DNA of 64,000 nt from Salinigranum marinum (GTDB lineage Archaea > Halobacteriota > Halobacteria > Halobacteriales > Haloferacaceae). The notes beneath the pieces were generated by a model. That model had not been told where the DNA came from. It was given only the letters and a program-made list of their open reading frames with translations, and did no database searches. Both the position numbers and the translations under genes were made by a program. Where the stretch lies: positions 3,345,398-3,409,397 of the forward strand of contig NZ_CP100461.1 of NCBI RefSeq assembly GCF_024228675.1. The letters run 5' to 3'. This document shows positions 27,901-35,083 of the stretch, piece by piece (positions within the stretch are counted from its first letter, which is position 1; each line of letters opens with the position of its first letter).

Positions 27901-30025
27901 CACACTCCGGACAGCGCGACTTGTAGGTTTCCGTCCCGCAGTCGGGACACAGCCGACGACCCATCTGCACGTCGAAGTGGCCACGGTGGCCGTCGTCACC
28001 CCGCGCCTTGGCCGCGGCGCTCACGTCGCGCTGGCTGCCGCCCGCCTCGCTGATGGGGAACAGGGTGTGGACCGCCGGGGAGAGGTCGCGGCTCTCGCTC
28101 TTCTCGGGGCGACCCATCCGCGCGCCGATCCGAGTGGGTGCCCGCTCTCGGACCCGAAACGGGGCGACTTCGTTGACGGCCGCGACGGCGTTTTCTCCCC
28201 CTCCCCACGTCCGCGCGTCTTCGGAGAGGCGCTCCCAGGTGCGGTCGAGGTCGAGCGTAAAACCGAGCGAGCGGACGAACGGCCCCCACTCGGGCACGCG
28301 GAGCTCGTCGGCGGTCTGTCGGTGTTCGACGAGCAGGGTTTCCAGCGCGTGGGTCGTCGTCTCGGTCCGGGGCAGGACGAGCACCCCGTCGAGTTCGTCG
28401 GCCGGGCGGTCGAGCGCGACGCCGCCGTCGGCCGTCGCCGCCTCGACACTCCCAGCCTCGACCGCGTCGGCGAGCGCCTCGAAGTCGGGAACGGAGAGGT
28501 CGTGCCACAGGTACGTGTATGCCGGGTGGAGAGGGCAGTCGTACTCCGTGGCCCACCTGAACGCCTCCGCCGGGGTCGGGTCGGCGAGGTCGACGTGGGG
28601 GTCGTCCGACAGCGCCTGCACGTCGCCGCCCGCGTGTTCGAGGTCCTGCCGCCACCACTCGACGGTGTACGACGACGGCGCGAGCGGGTGGTTGTTCTCG
28701 ACGAACTCGCCGTAGTTGACGAGGTACTCGCCGAGGTCGAGGATGGCCTCGACACCGTTTCTGAGTTCGAGCGCCTCCGCGGGGTCGTCGATCCGGCGGA
28801 CGTCGCCGTTCGCCAGCCGGATGGTGGGCCCCTCGATCGAGTCGACGGGGACGACGCCGGCGGCCTTGCCCGGCCGTTCGGTCTTGATCTGCGTCCCGGT
28901 CGCGAGGAAGTCGTCGACCAGGTGCATCGTCGCAGGGTGGACGCCCGCCGTGGCGAAGCCGTGGTTGCGCGCGCGCCCGTACCTGAGCCTGAAGCCACCG
29001 GGAGTCGACGGGTGGCCGAAGACGGGACGGCCGGCGATGAGGTCGCGGAGGAACTTGGTCGCGGGCTCGACCCGCGGCGGGCCCGCCGGTTCGTCGGGGG
29101 AGTCGTCCTCGAGTTCGTCCGAGGTGCGGTCCGCCGCCGCCGACTCGTCCGTCTCCTCTCCCGCCTCCGCGTCGGCCGTGTCGTCGCCGATGGTGCCGTC
29201 GATGAGGTCCTGTAGCCACGGCCAGTCGACCTCGTCGAGCTTGCGGGTGTAGCGCTGGATCTTCGGGGCTTTCAGCGCGATCCCCTCGGCGAGCACCAGA
29301 CACATGCCGCCGCGGGAATTGTTCGTGTCGACCCGTTCGAGGTCGCGGTAGCCCGACACCTCCTCGTCGCCCGTCGCCTCGCCGTCGAGCATGATCGGCA
29401 TGTTCCGGGCGATGAAGCGCGTCTCCTTGTCCTTCGGCGAGTACTGCAGACCGGTGTCCTTGTCGTAGAGGGTGACCTCCTCGACGTAGCGCTCGACCTC
29501 GTCCGTGCGAGGTTTGTACTCGTCGATGTCGAGGAGCGTCCGGGCGTAGTCGGCCACGAGCACCGACAGCGCCTGTGCGGTCCCGCCCGCCGAGCGGATG
29601 GGGCCGGCGTAGTAGACGTTGACGAATTCGGTGCCGTCGTCGTTCTCCAGTACCTCGACGCGGTCGATCCCCTCGATCGGGGCGGCGACGACGCCCTCCG
29701 TGAGCAGCGCCACCGCGGTCCGGACCGCGCCCTCGATCTTCCCGGCCTTCGACTCGTACTCCCCGACGGAGCCCTCGACGAAGTCGGTGACGAGTGCAAG
29801 CGCGGCCTCCTCGCGGGACATCCGCCCTTCGAGGTCACGGACGCGCTCGGCCACGCCGGGGATCTCGAGGATGTTCTCGACGCGGTCGGCCATGTCCTTC
29901 GCGACGGGGATCTCGACCTCGGGCTTGGGGTCCCACCCCTGCGCTTTGGCCGCCTCCGCGCGCTCGAACGCCTCGTCGAGCCGCGACTCCATCCGCTCGA
30001 AGTAGCGCTCGTCCGCGGGTCTCAC
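24929..30025 (-). CDS. polC: DNA polymerase D large subunit with intein
   Basis: The 1698-codon gene encodes DP2, the catalytic subunit of the archaeal replicative polymerase PolD. After removal of a 509-residue intein (942-1450) the extein is 1189 residues, normal for DP2. The N-terminus (ERMESRLDEAFERAEAAKAQ) and DP2 blocks are clear (YYAGPIRSAGGTAQALSVLV; FRLRYGRARNHGFATAGVHP). Zinc knuckles occur at about 692-735 and near the C-terminus (CLDCGAKYRR and CRECGG). The intein splits the catalytic motif N|CDGDED, so polymerase activity depends on splicing. The start is GTG. The extein tail KNKQSGIADFM resembles a PCNA-binding peptide. The small exonuclease subunit is not in this window. Confidence 0.97.
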   Translation of the reverse strand: MRPADERYFERMESRLDEAFERAEAAKAQGWDPKPEVEIPVAKDMADRVENILEIPGVAERVRDLEGRMSREEAALALVTDFVEGSVGEYESKAGKIEGAVRTAVALLTEGVVAAPIEGIDRVEVLENDDGTEFVNVYYAGPIRSAGGTAQALSVLVADYARTLLDIDEYKPRTDEVERYVEEVTLYDKDTGLQYSPKDKETRFIARNMPIMLDGEATGDEEVSGYRDLERVDTNNSRGGMCLVLAEGIALKAPKIQRYTRKLDEVDWPWLQDLIDGTIGDDTADAEAGEETDESAAADRTSDELEDDSPDEPAGPPRVEPATKFLRDLIAGRPVFGHPSTPGGFRLRYGRARNHGFATAGVHPATMHLVDDFLATGTQIKTERPGKAAGVVPVDSIEGPTIRLANGDVRRIDDPAEALELRNGVEAILDLGEYLVNYGEFVENNHPLAPSSYTVEWWRQDLEHAGGDVQALSDDPHVDLADPTPAEAFRWATEYDCPLHPAYTYLWHDLSVPDFEALADAVEAGSVEAATADGGVALDRPADELDGVLVLPRTETTTHALETLLVEHRQTADELRVPEWGPFVRSLGFTLDLDRTWERLSEDARTWGGGENAVAAVNEVAPFRVRERAPTRIGARMGRPEKSESRDLSPAVHTLFPISEAGGSQRDVSAAAKARGDDGHRGHFDVQMGRRLCPDCGTETYKSRCPECAGHTEPHYECDDCGTVVEPDDAGRVYCDRCERDVSSVAWQPVDLNTELRAALDDVGEREASFDILKGVKGLMSSNKTPEPIQKGVLRAKHGVSSFKDGTVRYDMTDLPVTSIRPSELDVSAADFRELGYDTDVDGDPLRFDDQLVELKVQDIVLSDGAAEHMLKTADFVDDLLTRFYDLPPFYEVDERQDLVGELVFGMAPHTSAAVVGRVVGFTSAAVGYAHPYFHAAKRRNCFHPDTKLWFRDEDGQWRHERIEAFVEDRLDDPDQDDFGTLVQDLETEVFVPSLDETGTQVVKPVQAVSKHRAPEHLVHVETRSGRELTVTPDHEMQVFDGENVVSRLAAELTTDDHAITPAELESVRPDIECPRFDLLAEFLSLDDFPLERLTIRGLDRDRLYALFESTLADEWVGPFYPLQSTAEYLGLSKKRLGNYLYRESLPVTLLRELFESDSELCARLPDDVQLGLTRDRTSIDRTVEVDERLATLLGYYAAEGFTRAQETSKGTVHQTTICGTEPEARDFFVETLRDSFGVHPCAENDAEVTASGRLLQTFFDTVLDSGPTAAEKRTPQCIFDAPDATVESYLRGYFSGDGTVESGALVVSATTVSPELKEDLVALLKRLGIASHVNAHEPAPLCEQFPDSADIDDDESISTPSYVLRITSSDAVRFSRRVGLHLSRKDEQLRRRVGETPVAGRRVFDGGTGEYLVESIVSVEYVAATGDHTYCLTVEDTHSLVANDLYTKQCDGDEDCVMLLMDGLLNFSKEFLPDKRGGQMDAPLVMSSRIDPSEIDDEAHNVDIVREYPREFYEATLEMADPESVDITIAEETLDTDHEYHGFEHSHDTSNIALGPDLSAYKTLGSMMEKMDAQLELARKLRAVDETDVAERVIEYHFLPDLIGNLRAFSRQETRCLDCGAKYRRVPLTGECRECGGRVNLTVHRGSVNKYMETAIRVADEYDCRDYTKQRLEVLEKSLESVFENDKNKQSGIADFM
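25676..27202 (-). mobile_element. Intein with LAGLIDADG homing endonuclease
   Basis: In-frame insertion of 509 residues in polC. It begins with Cys (CFHPDTKLWF, splice block A) and contains a block-B-like THDH-type His region (TVTPDHEMQVFDG). It carries the two DOD endonuclease helices (LATLLGYYAAEGF and YLRGYFSGDGT) and ends HSLVANDLYTKQ just before extein Cys. The last residue is Gln instead of the usual Asn. C-terminal Gln is known for PolII inteins of Pyrococcus, where splicing still occurs. Both endonuclease helices retain acidic residues, so homing activity is plausible. The insertion site is between Asn and Cys of the polymerase catalytic motif. Confidence 0.95.
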
Positions 30026-30038
30026 GCGTCGCCTCCGC

Positions 30039-30458
30039 TCACAGCCAGAGGTCCAGGTCGGTCACCGCGTCGTGTTCGCGTTCGAGCGGCTCCTCGAACG
30101 CTCTGAGGTAGACCTCGCCGGCGAAGACAGTACCAGCGTTGAGGTGGCCCGCGAGCGACTGCCCCGAGCGCCGCGAGAGCACCGCGTGGGTGTGAGCGAA
30201 CGGCTCGCCGTCCAGCAGCGCGACGTTGCCGACGCAGGCGGCCACTTCGAGCGGTTCGTCGAACTGCACGGACTGGTACTCCGTGTCCTCCTGGTCGTAG
30301 AACCACACCTCGGCGTCTTGCACCGCACCCATCGCGTTGAACCACGCCGACTCGATCCCTTCCCGCGCGGCGAACTCCTCGATCTCCTCGCGCCAGTCCG
30401 TCCCGTGTTCGAGCGAGCAGAGGAACTCGCGGGTCGGCGTGACCTCCCGGTAGTTCAT
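30039..30458 (-). CDS. PPC/DUF296 domain protein
   Basis: This 139-residue single-domain protein of the PCC/PPC (DUF296) family is a trimer-forming fold; plant members fuse it to AT-hooks and prokaryotic ones stand alone. Visible family features are FLCSLEHGTDWREEIEEFA, SAWFNAMGAVQDAEVWFY, and the paired His in PFAHTHAVLSRR and SLAGHLNAGTVFAGEVYL, which could bind metal. The start at MNYREV (30458) is supported by a TATA-like CTTTTTTG about 29 bp upstream; an alternative start at 30485 lies inside that box. It sits 13 bp before the polC start and may be co-transcribed with it. Confidence 0.85.
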   Translation of the reverse strand: MNYREVTPTREFLCSLEHGTDWREEIEEFAAREGIESAWFNAMGAVQDAEVWFYDQEDTEYQSVQFDEPLEVAACVGNVALLDGEPFAHTHAVLSRRSGQSLAGHLNAGTVFAGEVYLRAFEEPLEREHDAVTDLDLWL

Positions 30459-30625
30459 GCTCCACACCACGGCGGTACCCGACAAAAAAGTTCCAGTCGT
30501 CCGTCGACGGCCGGTCGTCGACAGTCGGCCACCCTCTCAGCCACCGCCGACAGGCGACTCCACGGTGACTCGGCGCTTGGCTACGCTACCGACTCCCCAC
30601 CGATAGTCTACAATACAGAACTCTA

Positions 30626-30750
30626 CAGACAGTCTACACCATCGACTCCCACAGACAGTCTACACCACCGACTCCCACAGACAGTCTACACCACCGACTC
30701 CCACAGACAGTCTACACCACCGACTCCCACAGACAGCCCACACTACCGAC
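30626..30750. repeat. 26-bp tandem repeat array with internal palindrome
   Basis: Four near-identical 26-bp units (30626, 30652, 30678, 30704) and a degenerate fifth (30730-30750) lie in a 367-bp gene-free gap. Only one base differs among the first four units. Each unit contains AGAC-A-GTCT, a 9-bp palindrome, so the array offers evenly spaced symmetric sites about 2.5 helical turns apart. Degenerate traces continue about 45 bp upstream (GATAGTCTAC). It is non-coding, iteron-like, and lies close to the polC promoter side. Confidence 0.9.
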
Positions 30751-30852
30751 GTCCGACCACAGCCTCGACTCGGGTCGGAAGTTTTTGTTCCAGCTTTTTC
30801 GGGGAGCGACACGCGCACCTGTCGGTGCGCGGTCGCTCCAGAAAAAGGTGGT

Positions 30853-31017
30853 CTAGCGCCACTCCGGAAGCGCCGATGCCTCCTCGAGCCGGACCGCCAT
30901 CCAGGCGTCGTCGCATGTTACGTCCGCGATGATAAACTGCGACCGGCCGGGGGCGGAGTCCACCGAGGCCATGACCTCGGTGCTCGAAGCGTCGACGGGA
31001 GTGGTCGCATCCGTCAT
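30853..31017 (-). CDS. 54-residue haloarchaeal protein (DUF7556-like)
   Basis: Short gene read directly from the minus strand. It starts MTDATTPVDASSTEVMASVD, continues with FIIADVTCDDAWMAVRLEEA and ends ALPEWR. It resembles a small conserved haloarchaeal family (DUF7556, from memory of the FIIAD...AW...LPxWR pattern). A TATA-like box sits 27 bp upstream, so the transcript is probably leaderless. One Cys and several acidic residues are present; there is no membrane segment. Function unknown. A longer overlapping arginine-rich frame in this spot is a shadow. Confidence 0.8.
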   Translation of the reverse strand: MTDATTPVDASSTEVMASVDSAPGRSQFIIADVTCDDAWMAVRLEEASALPEWR

Positions 31018-31040
31018 GTTTGGTACAATGTAGCACTCTA

Positions 31041-31047
31041 ATATAAA
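31041..31047 (-). promoter_or_regulatory. TATA box of the 54-residue gene
   Basis: The minus strand reads TTTATAT here, centred 27 bp before the ATG at 31017, matching the leaderless haloarchaeal arrangement. The rest of 31048-31322 shows no gene. A purine-rich GAGGAGGGGG stretch at about 31300-31310 may be a ribosome binding site for the CBS gene. Confidence 0.65.
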
Positions 31048-31322
31048 CGCGTCGATGCATCGCTTGTGAATTGCCCAATCGCCCCGGTAGTTACGGCCAA
31101 TCGCGCGCGTTCACCACGTATTTCTGTGCAAACAGTGTGGGTCACCTTCTAGAATCGTGTGTTTGGCCGTTTCGGCTCCGGGAAGACGCAGACCTTCGCA
31201 CACGCGGCGTCGGGCGTGCCACCGCGGCGCGGCCGAACCCCGGAGCATCCCGCCGGTGTCTTCCGATCAGGCTGATACCGCGCTTCGCAGAGTACAAGAG
31301 GAGGGGGCATGTAAGCGGGGGT

Positions 31323-32168
31323 ATGAACGTAGCCGACGCGATGACTCCACGAGCGGAGGTAGTCACGGTGGAACTGCCGGGCACCCGTGACGACGTCCTG
31401 ACGTACCTTCAGGAGCGGGGCTTCTCCTCGGTTCCCGTCGTCAAACAGACCGACGACGGTGAGGAGTACCGCGGGCTCGTCTCCCGGGAGGACCTCATCG
31501 AGCAGCCCGACGAGGACCAACTCGCGCTCCTCCTGCGGGAGGTACCGACGACCGCCCCGGACGCCACCGTCGAGGCGGTCGCCGAACTGATGGTCGACAC
31601 CGGGACGCGCCGGGTTCCCGTCGTCGACGGCGGCCTCGTCGGCATCGTCACCGTGACCGACGTCGTCCACGCCATCGCCAGCGGCGAGGCAGACGGCGAC
31701 GCCGCGATCGGCGACCTCGCCGCACACGACATCAACACGACGTACGTCGGGACCCCCCTGACGGTGGCCGAGCGGGAGATCTACTACGCCAACGTGCCGT
31801 ACGCCGTGGTGCTCGACGATGACGGCCGGATGAGCGGCATCCTCACCGAGGTCGACATCATCGAGGTGGCGCGCGTGGTCGAGGGCGAAGACGGCACGGG
31901 CGACTCGATCGCCAACCAGGACAACGACTGGATGTGGGAGGGGATCAAGGCGGTCGGGAACCGCTACATCCCCACCCGGAACGTCGAGATCCCCACCGAG
32001 CCGGTCGAGACGTTCATGACGACCGACCTCGTGACGGTCTCGCGCACCCGCACGGCGAAGGACGCCGCCCAGATGATGATCTCGAACGATATCGAGCAGA
32101 TCCCGCTCGTGAGCGGTGACGAACTGGTAGGCGTGGTGCGGGACATCAACCTGCTGGAGGCGCTCTGA
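31323..32168 (+). CDS. Four-CBS-domain protein
   Basis: This 281-residue soluble protein is built of four CBS motifs in two Bateman pairs: residues 1-60 (MNVADAMTPRAEVVTVELPG), 70-120 (RRVPVVDGGLVGIVTVTDVV), 125-185 (YAVVLDDDGRMSGILTEVDI) and 225-281 (MTTDLVTVSRTRTAKDAAQM). CBS pairs bind adenine nucleotides and act as energy or ligand sensors. No catalytic domain is attached. It is followed after 2 bp by glyS, so co-transcription is likely. A link between nucleotide sensing and translation is possible but unproven. The start at 31323 is the conserved one; the longer frame adds unrelated sequence. Confidence 0.92.
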   Translation: MNVADAMTPRAEVVTVELPGTRDDVLTYLQERGFSSVPVVKQTDDGEEYRGLVSREDLIEQPDEDQLALLLREVPTTAPDATVEAVAELMVDTGTRRVPVVDGGLVGIVTVTDVVHAIASGEADGDAAIGDLAAHDINTTYVGTPLTVAEREIYYANVPYAVVLDDDGRMSGILTEVDIIEVARVVEGEDGTGDSIANQDNDWMWEGIKAVGNRYIPTRNVEIPTEPVETFMTTDLVTVSRTRTAKDAAQMMISNDIEQIPLVSGDELVGVVRDINLLEAL

Positions 32169-32170
32169 CG

Positions 32171-33967
32171 ATGCCGGAACGGTCCGAAGGCGAAGCCGTC
32201 GCCGAACTCGCAAAACGCCGTGGCTTCTTCTTCGGCGCGGCCGGCGCGTACGGCGGCGTCGGCGGTTTTTACACCTATGGACCACAGGGGGCGTCGCTGA
32301 AGCGCAACGTCGAGGACGCCTGGCGCGAGCGCTTCGCCATCGAGGAAGGCAACCTCGAGATCGACGGCCCAACGGTGATGCCCGAACCCGTCTTCGAGGC
32401 GTCGGGCCACCTCGACGGCTTCGACGACATGCTCGTCGAGTGTCCCCAGTGTGGCGAGTCCCACCGCGCGGACCACCTCATCGAGGACGCCACGGGGGTC
32501 GAGGAGGCGGAGTCGCTCCCGATCCCCGAGGTCGAGGCGCTCATCGAAGAGCACGACCTCGCGTGTCCGAACTGCGGGGCTCCGTTAGCGGGCGAGGCGG
32601 TCAAGGAGTTCAACCTCATGTTCGGCACCACCATCGGCCCGGGGTCGTCGACGCCAGGTTACTTGCGACCGGAGACGGCGCAGGGCATCTTCGTCGAGTT
32701 CCCCCGACTCAAGGAGTACGCCCGCAACCGGCTCCCCTTCGGCGTCACGCAGATCGGTCGGGCGTACCGCAACGAGATCTCACCCCGGAAGAGCCTCGTC
32801 CGCACGCGGGAGTTCACGCAGGCGGAGTTAGAGCAGTTCGTCGACCCCGAGCGGGACGAGCCGGACCTCTCCGCGGTCGCGGACGTCGCGGTCCGCCTCT
32901 ACCCCGCGACCGAGCAGACCGACGACGACGGGTCGATCGTCGACACCACCATCGGCGAGGCCGTCGCCGACGGGGTGATCGGCGACGCGTGGGTCGGCTA
33001 CTTCCTCGGGGTCGCCTCCGAGTGGTACGACTCCGTGGGCGTGGACATGGACCGGTTCCGCTTCCGCCAGCACCTCGCGGGCGAGCGCGCCCACTACGCC
33101 GCCGACTGCTGGGACGCGGAGGCGGAGGTCGACGGCGACTGGATCGAGATCGCTGGCTTCGCCTATCGGGGGAGCTACGACCTCTCGAAACACGCCGAGC
33201 ACGCCGCCGACGACTTCACCGTCTTCAGACAGTACGACGAGCCCAAGACGGTCGAGACGGCCGTCGTCGATCCCGACATGAGCGTGCTCGGCCCCGAGTT
33301 CGGCGGTGCCGCCGCGGACGTCGCCGACGCCCTCCAGGACCTCGCCGAGCGCGACCCGTCGGCGTTCGAGGGGAGCGAGGTCACGGTCGAGGCCGGCGAC
33401 ACGGAGTACGCCGTCCCGACCGACGTGGCGAACTTCCGCGTCGAGGAGCAGACCGAGTCCGGCGAACACGTCACGCCGCACGTCGTCGAACCCTCCTTCG
33501 GCGTCGACCGCACGGTGTACACGCTCGTCGCCCACGCCATGCGCACCGACGAGGTCGACGGCGAGACGCGGACGTACCTCGACCTCTCACCGACCGTCGC
33601 ACCGACGGACGTCGGCGTCTTCCCGCTGGTGTCGAACGTCGAGGACCTCACGGAGCGCGCCGACGAACTCGTCGCCGACCTCCGCGCGGCCGGCTTCAGC
33701 GTCGTCCACGACGACTCGGGGAGCATCGGGCGGCGCTACCGCCGACAGGACGAGGTCGGCACGCCCTTTTGCGTGACGGTCGACCGCGACGGGCTCGAAG
33801 GCGACGGTCCGGACTCGGTCACCGTTCGCGAGCGGGACTCCGCGGCGCAGGTCCGCGTCCCGATCGACGACCTCGTCTCCGTGCTCCTCGACCTCCGGGC
33901 GGGCGTCCGCACCTTCGACGACGTGCTCGACGCGTACGACCCCGTCTCGCCCGGCGCAGAGGCGTGA
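32171..33967 (+). CDS. glyS: Glycyl-tRNA synthetase
   Basis: This 598-residue class II aminoacyl-tRNA synthetase of the archaeal/eukaryal dimeric GlyRS type charges tRNA-Gly. Motif 1 region is GFFFGAAGAYGGVGGFYTYG. A zinc-ribbon-like pair is seen at CPQCGESH and CPNCGAPL. Motif 2 is YRNEISPRKSLVRTREFTQ with RPETAQGIF before it. Motif 3 lies near EPSFGVDRTVYTLV, and an anticodon-binding domain follows at the C-terminus (GVFPLVSNVEDLTERADELV). It starts 2 bp after the CBS gene and is followed closely by the dolichol-kinase-like gene. Confidence 0.97.
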   Translation: MPERSEGEAVAELAKRRGFFFGAAGAYGGVGGFYTYGPQGASLKRNVEDAWRERFAIEEGNLEIDGPTVMPEPVFEASGHLDGFDDMLVECPQCGESHRADHLIEDATGVEEAESLPIPEVEALIEEHDLACPNCGAPLAGEAVKEFNLMFGTTIGPGSSTPGYLRPETAQGIFVEFPRLKEYARNRLPFGVTQIGRAYRNEISPRKSLVRTREFTQAELEQFVDPERDEPDLSAVADVAVRLYPATEQTDDDGSIVDTTIGEAVADGVIGDAWVGYFLGVASEWYDSVGVDMDRFRFRQHLAGERAHYAADCWDAEAEVDGDWIEIAGFAYRGSYDLSKHAEHAADDFTVFRQYDEPKTVETAVVDPDMSVLGPEFGGAAADVADALQDLAERDPSAFEGSEVTVEAGDTEYAVPTDVANFRVEEQTESGEHVTPHVVEPSFGVDRTVYTLVAHAMRTDEVDGETRTYLDLSPTVAPTDVGVFPLVSNVEDLTERADELVADLRAAGFSVVHDDSGSIGRRYRRQDEVGTPFCVTVDRDGLEGDGPDSVTVRERDSAAQVRVPIDDLVSVLLDLRAGVRTFDDVLDAYDPVSPGAEA

Positions 33968-33971
33968 GTGC

Positions 33972-34565
33972 GTGAGCGAACTCCAGCGGCGACTCGTCCA
34001 CGCCAGCGGCGGGCTCGTGCCGCTCGGCTACCTCGCCGGGCTCGTCCCCTGGGCCGCGGTCGCCGGGCTGTTCGTCGTCAGCGCCGTCGTCGCCACGGTA
34101 CTCGAGACGCTCCGGCTCGGCGTCGGCCTTGACTGGGCCATCTACGACCGGCTCACCCGCGAGTACGAACAGGACAACCCCGCGGGCTACGCGCTGTACA
34201 CCTACAGCATGAGCGCCGTCGCGCTCGTCTTCGCGCCGCCCGTCGCCGCCTCGGGCATGCTCATGCTCGCGGTCGGCGACCCCATCTCCGGACTGCTGGG
34301 CTCGGCTGACGTCGGCGAAATCAAGGGCGTCACGACGCTCGTGGCGATGTTCGGCGTCTGCCTCGCGCTCGCTGTCGGGACGTTCGTCGCCGAGGGGTTC
34401 GACCCGTCCACGACGGTGGTCGCGGCGGGGCTCGCCGGGGCCGCGGGCGCGACGGTCGCCGACGGCGTCAAGCCGGTCGTCGCGGGCTACGTCGTCGACG
34501 ACAACCTCTCGATCCCCCCGGTCGCGTGCGGGGCGATGTGGGTGGTGCTGTGGCTGTTGCGGTGA
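33972..34565 (+). CDS. Dolichol kinase-like membrane protein
   Basis: This 197-residue protein with a GTG start has about five to six membrane helices. The sequence ELQRRLVHASGGLVPLGYLAG and the CTP-binding-type motif AVGDPISGLLG match the dolichol kinase/CTP-transferase family. Haloarchaeal members are thought to phosphorylate polyprenol/dolichol for N-glycosylation. The substrate is inferred from the family. It begins 4 bp after glyS, so it probably belongs to the same transcript. Confidence 0.85.
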   Translation: MSELQRRLVHASGGLVPLGYLAGLVPWAAVAGLFVVSAVVATVLETLRLGVGLDWAIYDRLTREYEQDNPAGYALYTYSMSAVALVFAPPVAASGMLMLAVGDPISGLLGSADVGEIKGVTTLVAMFGVCLALAVGTFVAEGFDPSTTVVAAGLAGAAGATVADGVKPVVAGYVVDDNLSIPPVACGAMWVVLWLLR

Positions 34566-34596
34566 GGTTTATTAGCCGCTCGCTCGAACTCCGGTT

Positions 34597-35082
34597 GTGA
34601 CCGTCTACGAGAGCGACCTTCCCGGCGTGGGGAAGAAACACGAGATCGAACTCGGCGACGGCTCCCGGCTCGTCGTCGTGACCCACAACACGGGCAAGCG
34701 CGAGGTGTTCCGCCGTCCCGACGCCGAGGCCGACTCGGAGAAGCTCTTCGAGCTTCCCGACCAGCTCGCCCGGCAGGTCGGCACGATCTTGGAGGGGGCG
34801 TACTTCCAGCCGGTTCGCACGGGCGACATCGAGACGCTCTTGGGCGGCGACACGCTCATCGAGTGGGTCGACGTGCCTGACGACTCCCCCCTCGCCGGAA
34901 CGACGCTCGGCGACGCGGACCTCCGCCAGGAGACCGGCGCGAACGTCATCGTCGTCCAGCGGGGCGATGTCACCATCACCAACCCGGGCGGCGACACCGA
35001 GATCCGGGCGGGTGACACCCTCCTCGCCGTCGGGCCGAGGGACGCCTGTCGGACGTTCCAGTCGCTCGTAACGGACGAGTGA
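34597..35082 (+). CDS. TrkA-C regulatory subunit of cation antiporter
   Basis: This 161-residue cytoplasmic protein has an N-terminal part (YESDLPGVGKKHEIELGDGS) resembling KhtT and a C-terminal TrkA-C/RCK_C domain from about residue 75 (LIEWVDVPDDSPLAGTTLGD through GDTLLAVGPRDACRTF). Such subunits bind nucleotides and gate the paired CPA2 antiporter. It has a GTG start with a TATA-like box (GTTTATTA, 34567-34574) about 27 bp upstream, so the transcript is leaderless. The antiporter gene starts at once after its stop. Confidence 0.9.
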   Translation: MTVYESDLPGVGKKHEIELGDGSRLVVVTHNTGKREVFRRPDAEADSEKLFELPDQLARQVGTILEGAYFQPVRTGDIETLLGGDTLIEWVDVPDDSPLAGTTLGDADLRQETGANVIVVQRGDVTITNPGGDTEIRAGDTLLAVGPRDACRTFQSLVTDE

Positions 35083-35083
35083 G

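Noticed and set aside
30626..30750. Possible CRISPR array
   Set aside because: Units follow each other with no variable spacers and no cas genes are near; it is a plain tandem repeat.
31071..31322. N-terminal extension of the CBS protein
   Set aside because: The added residues do not resemble CBS or signal sequence, and the ATG at 31323 gives the conserved start MNVADAMTPR.
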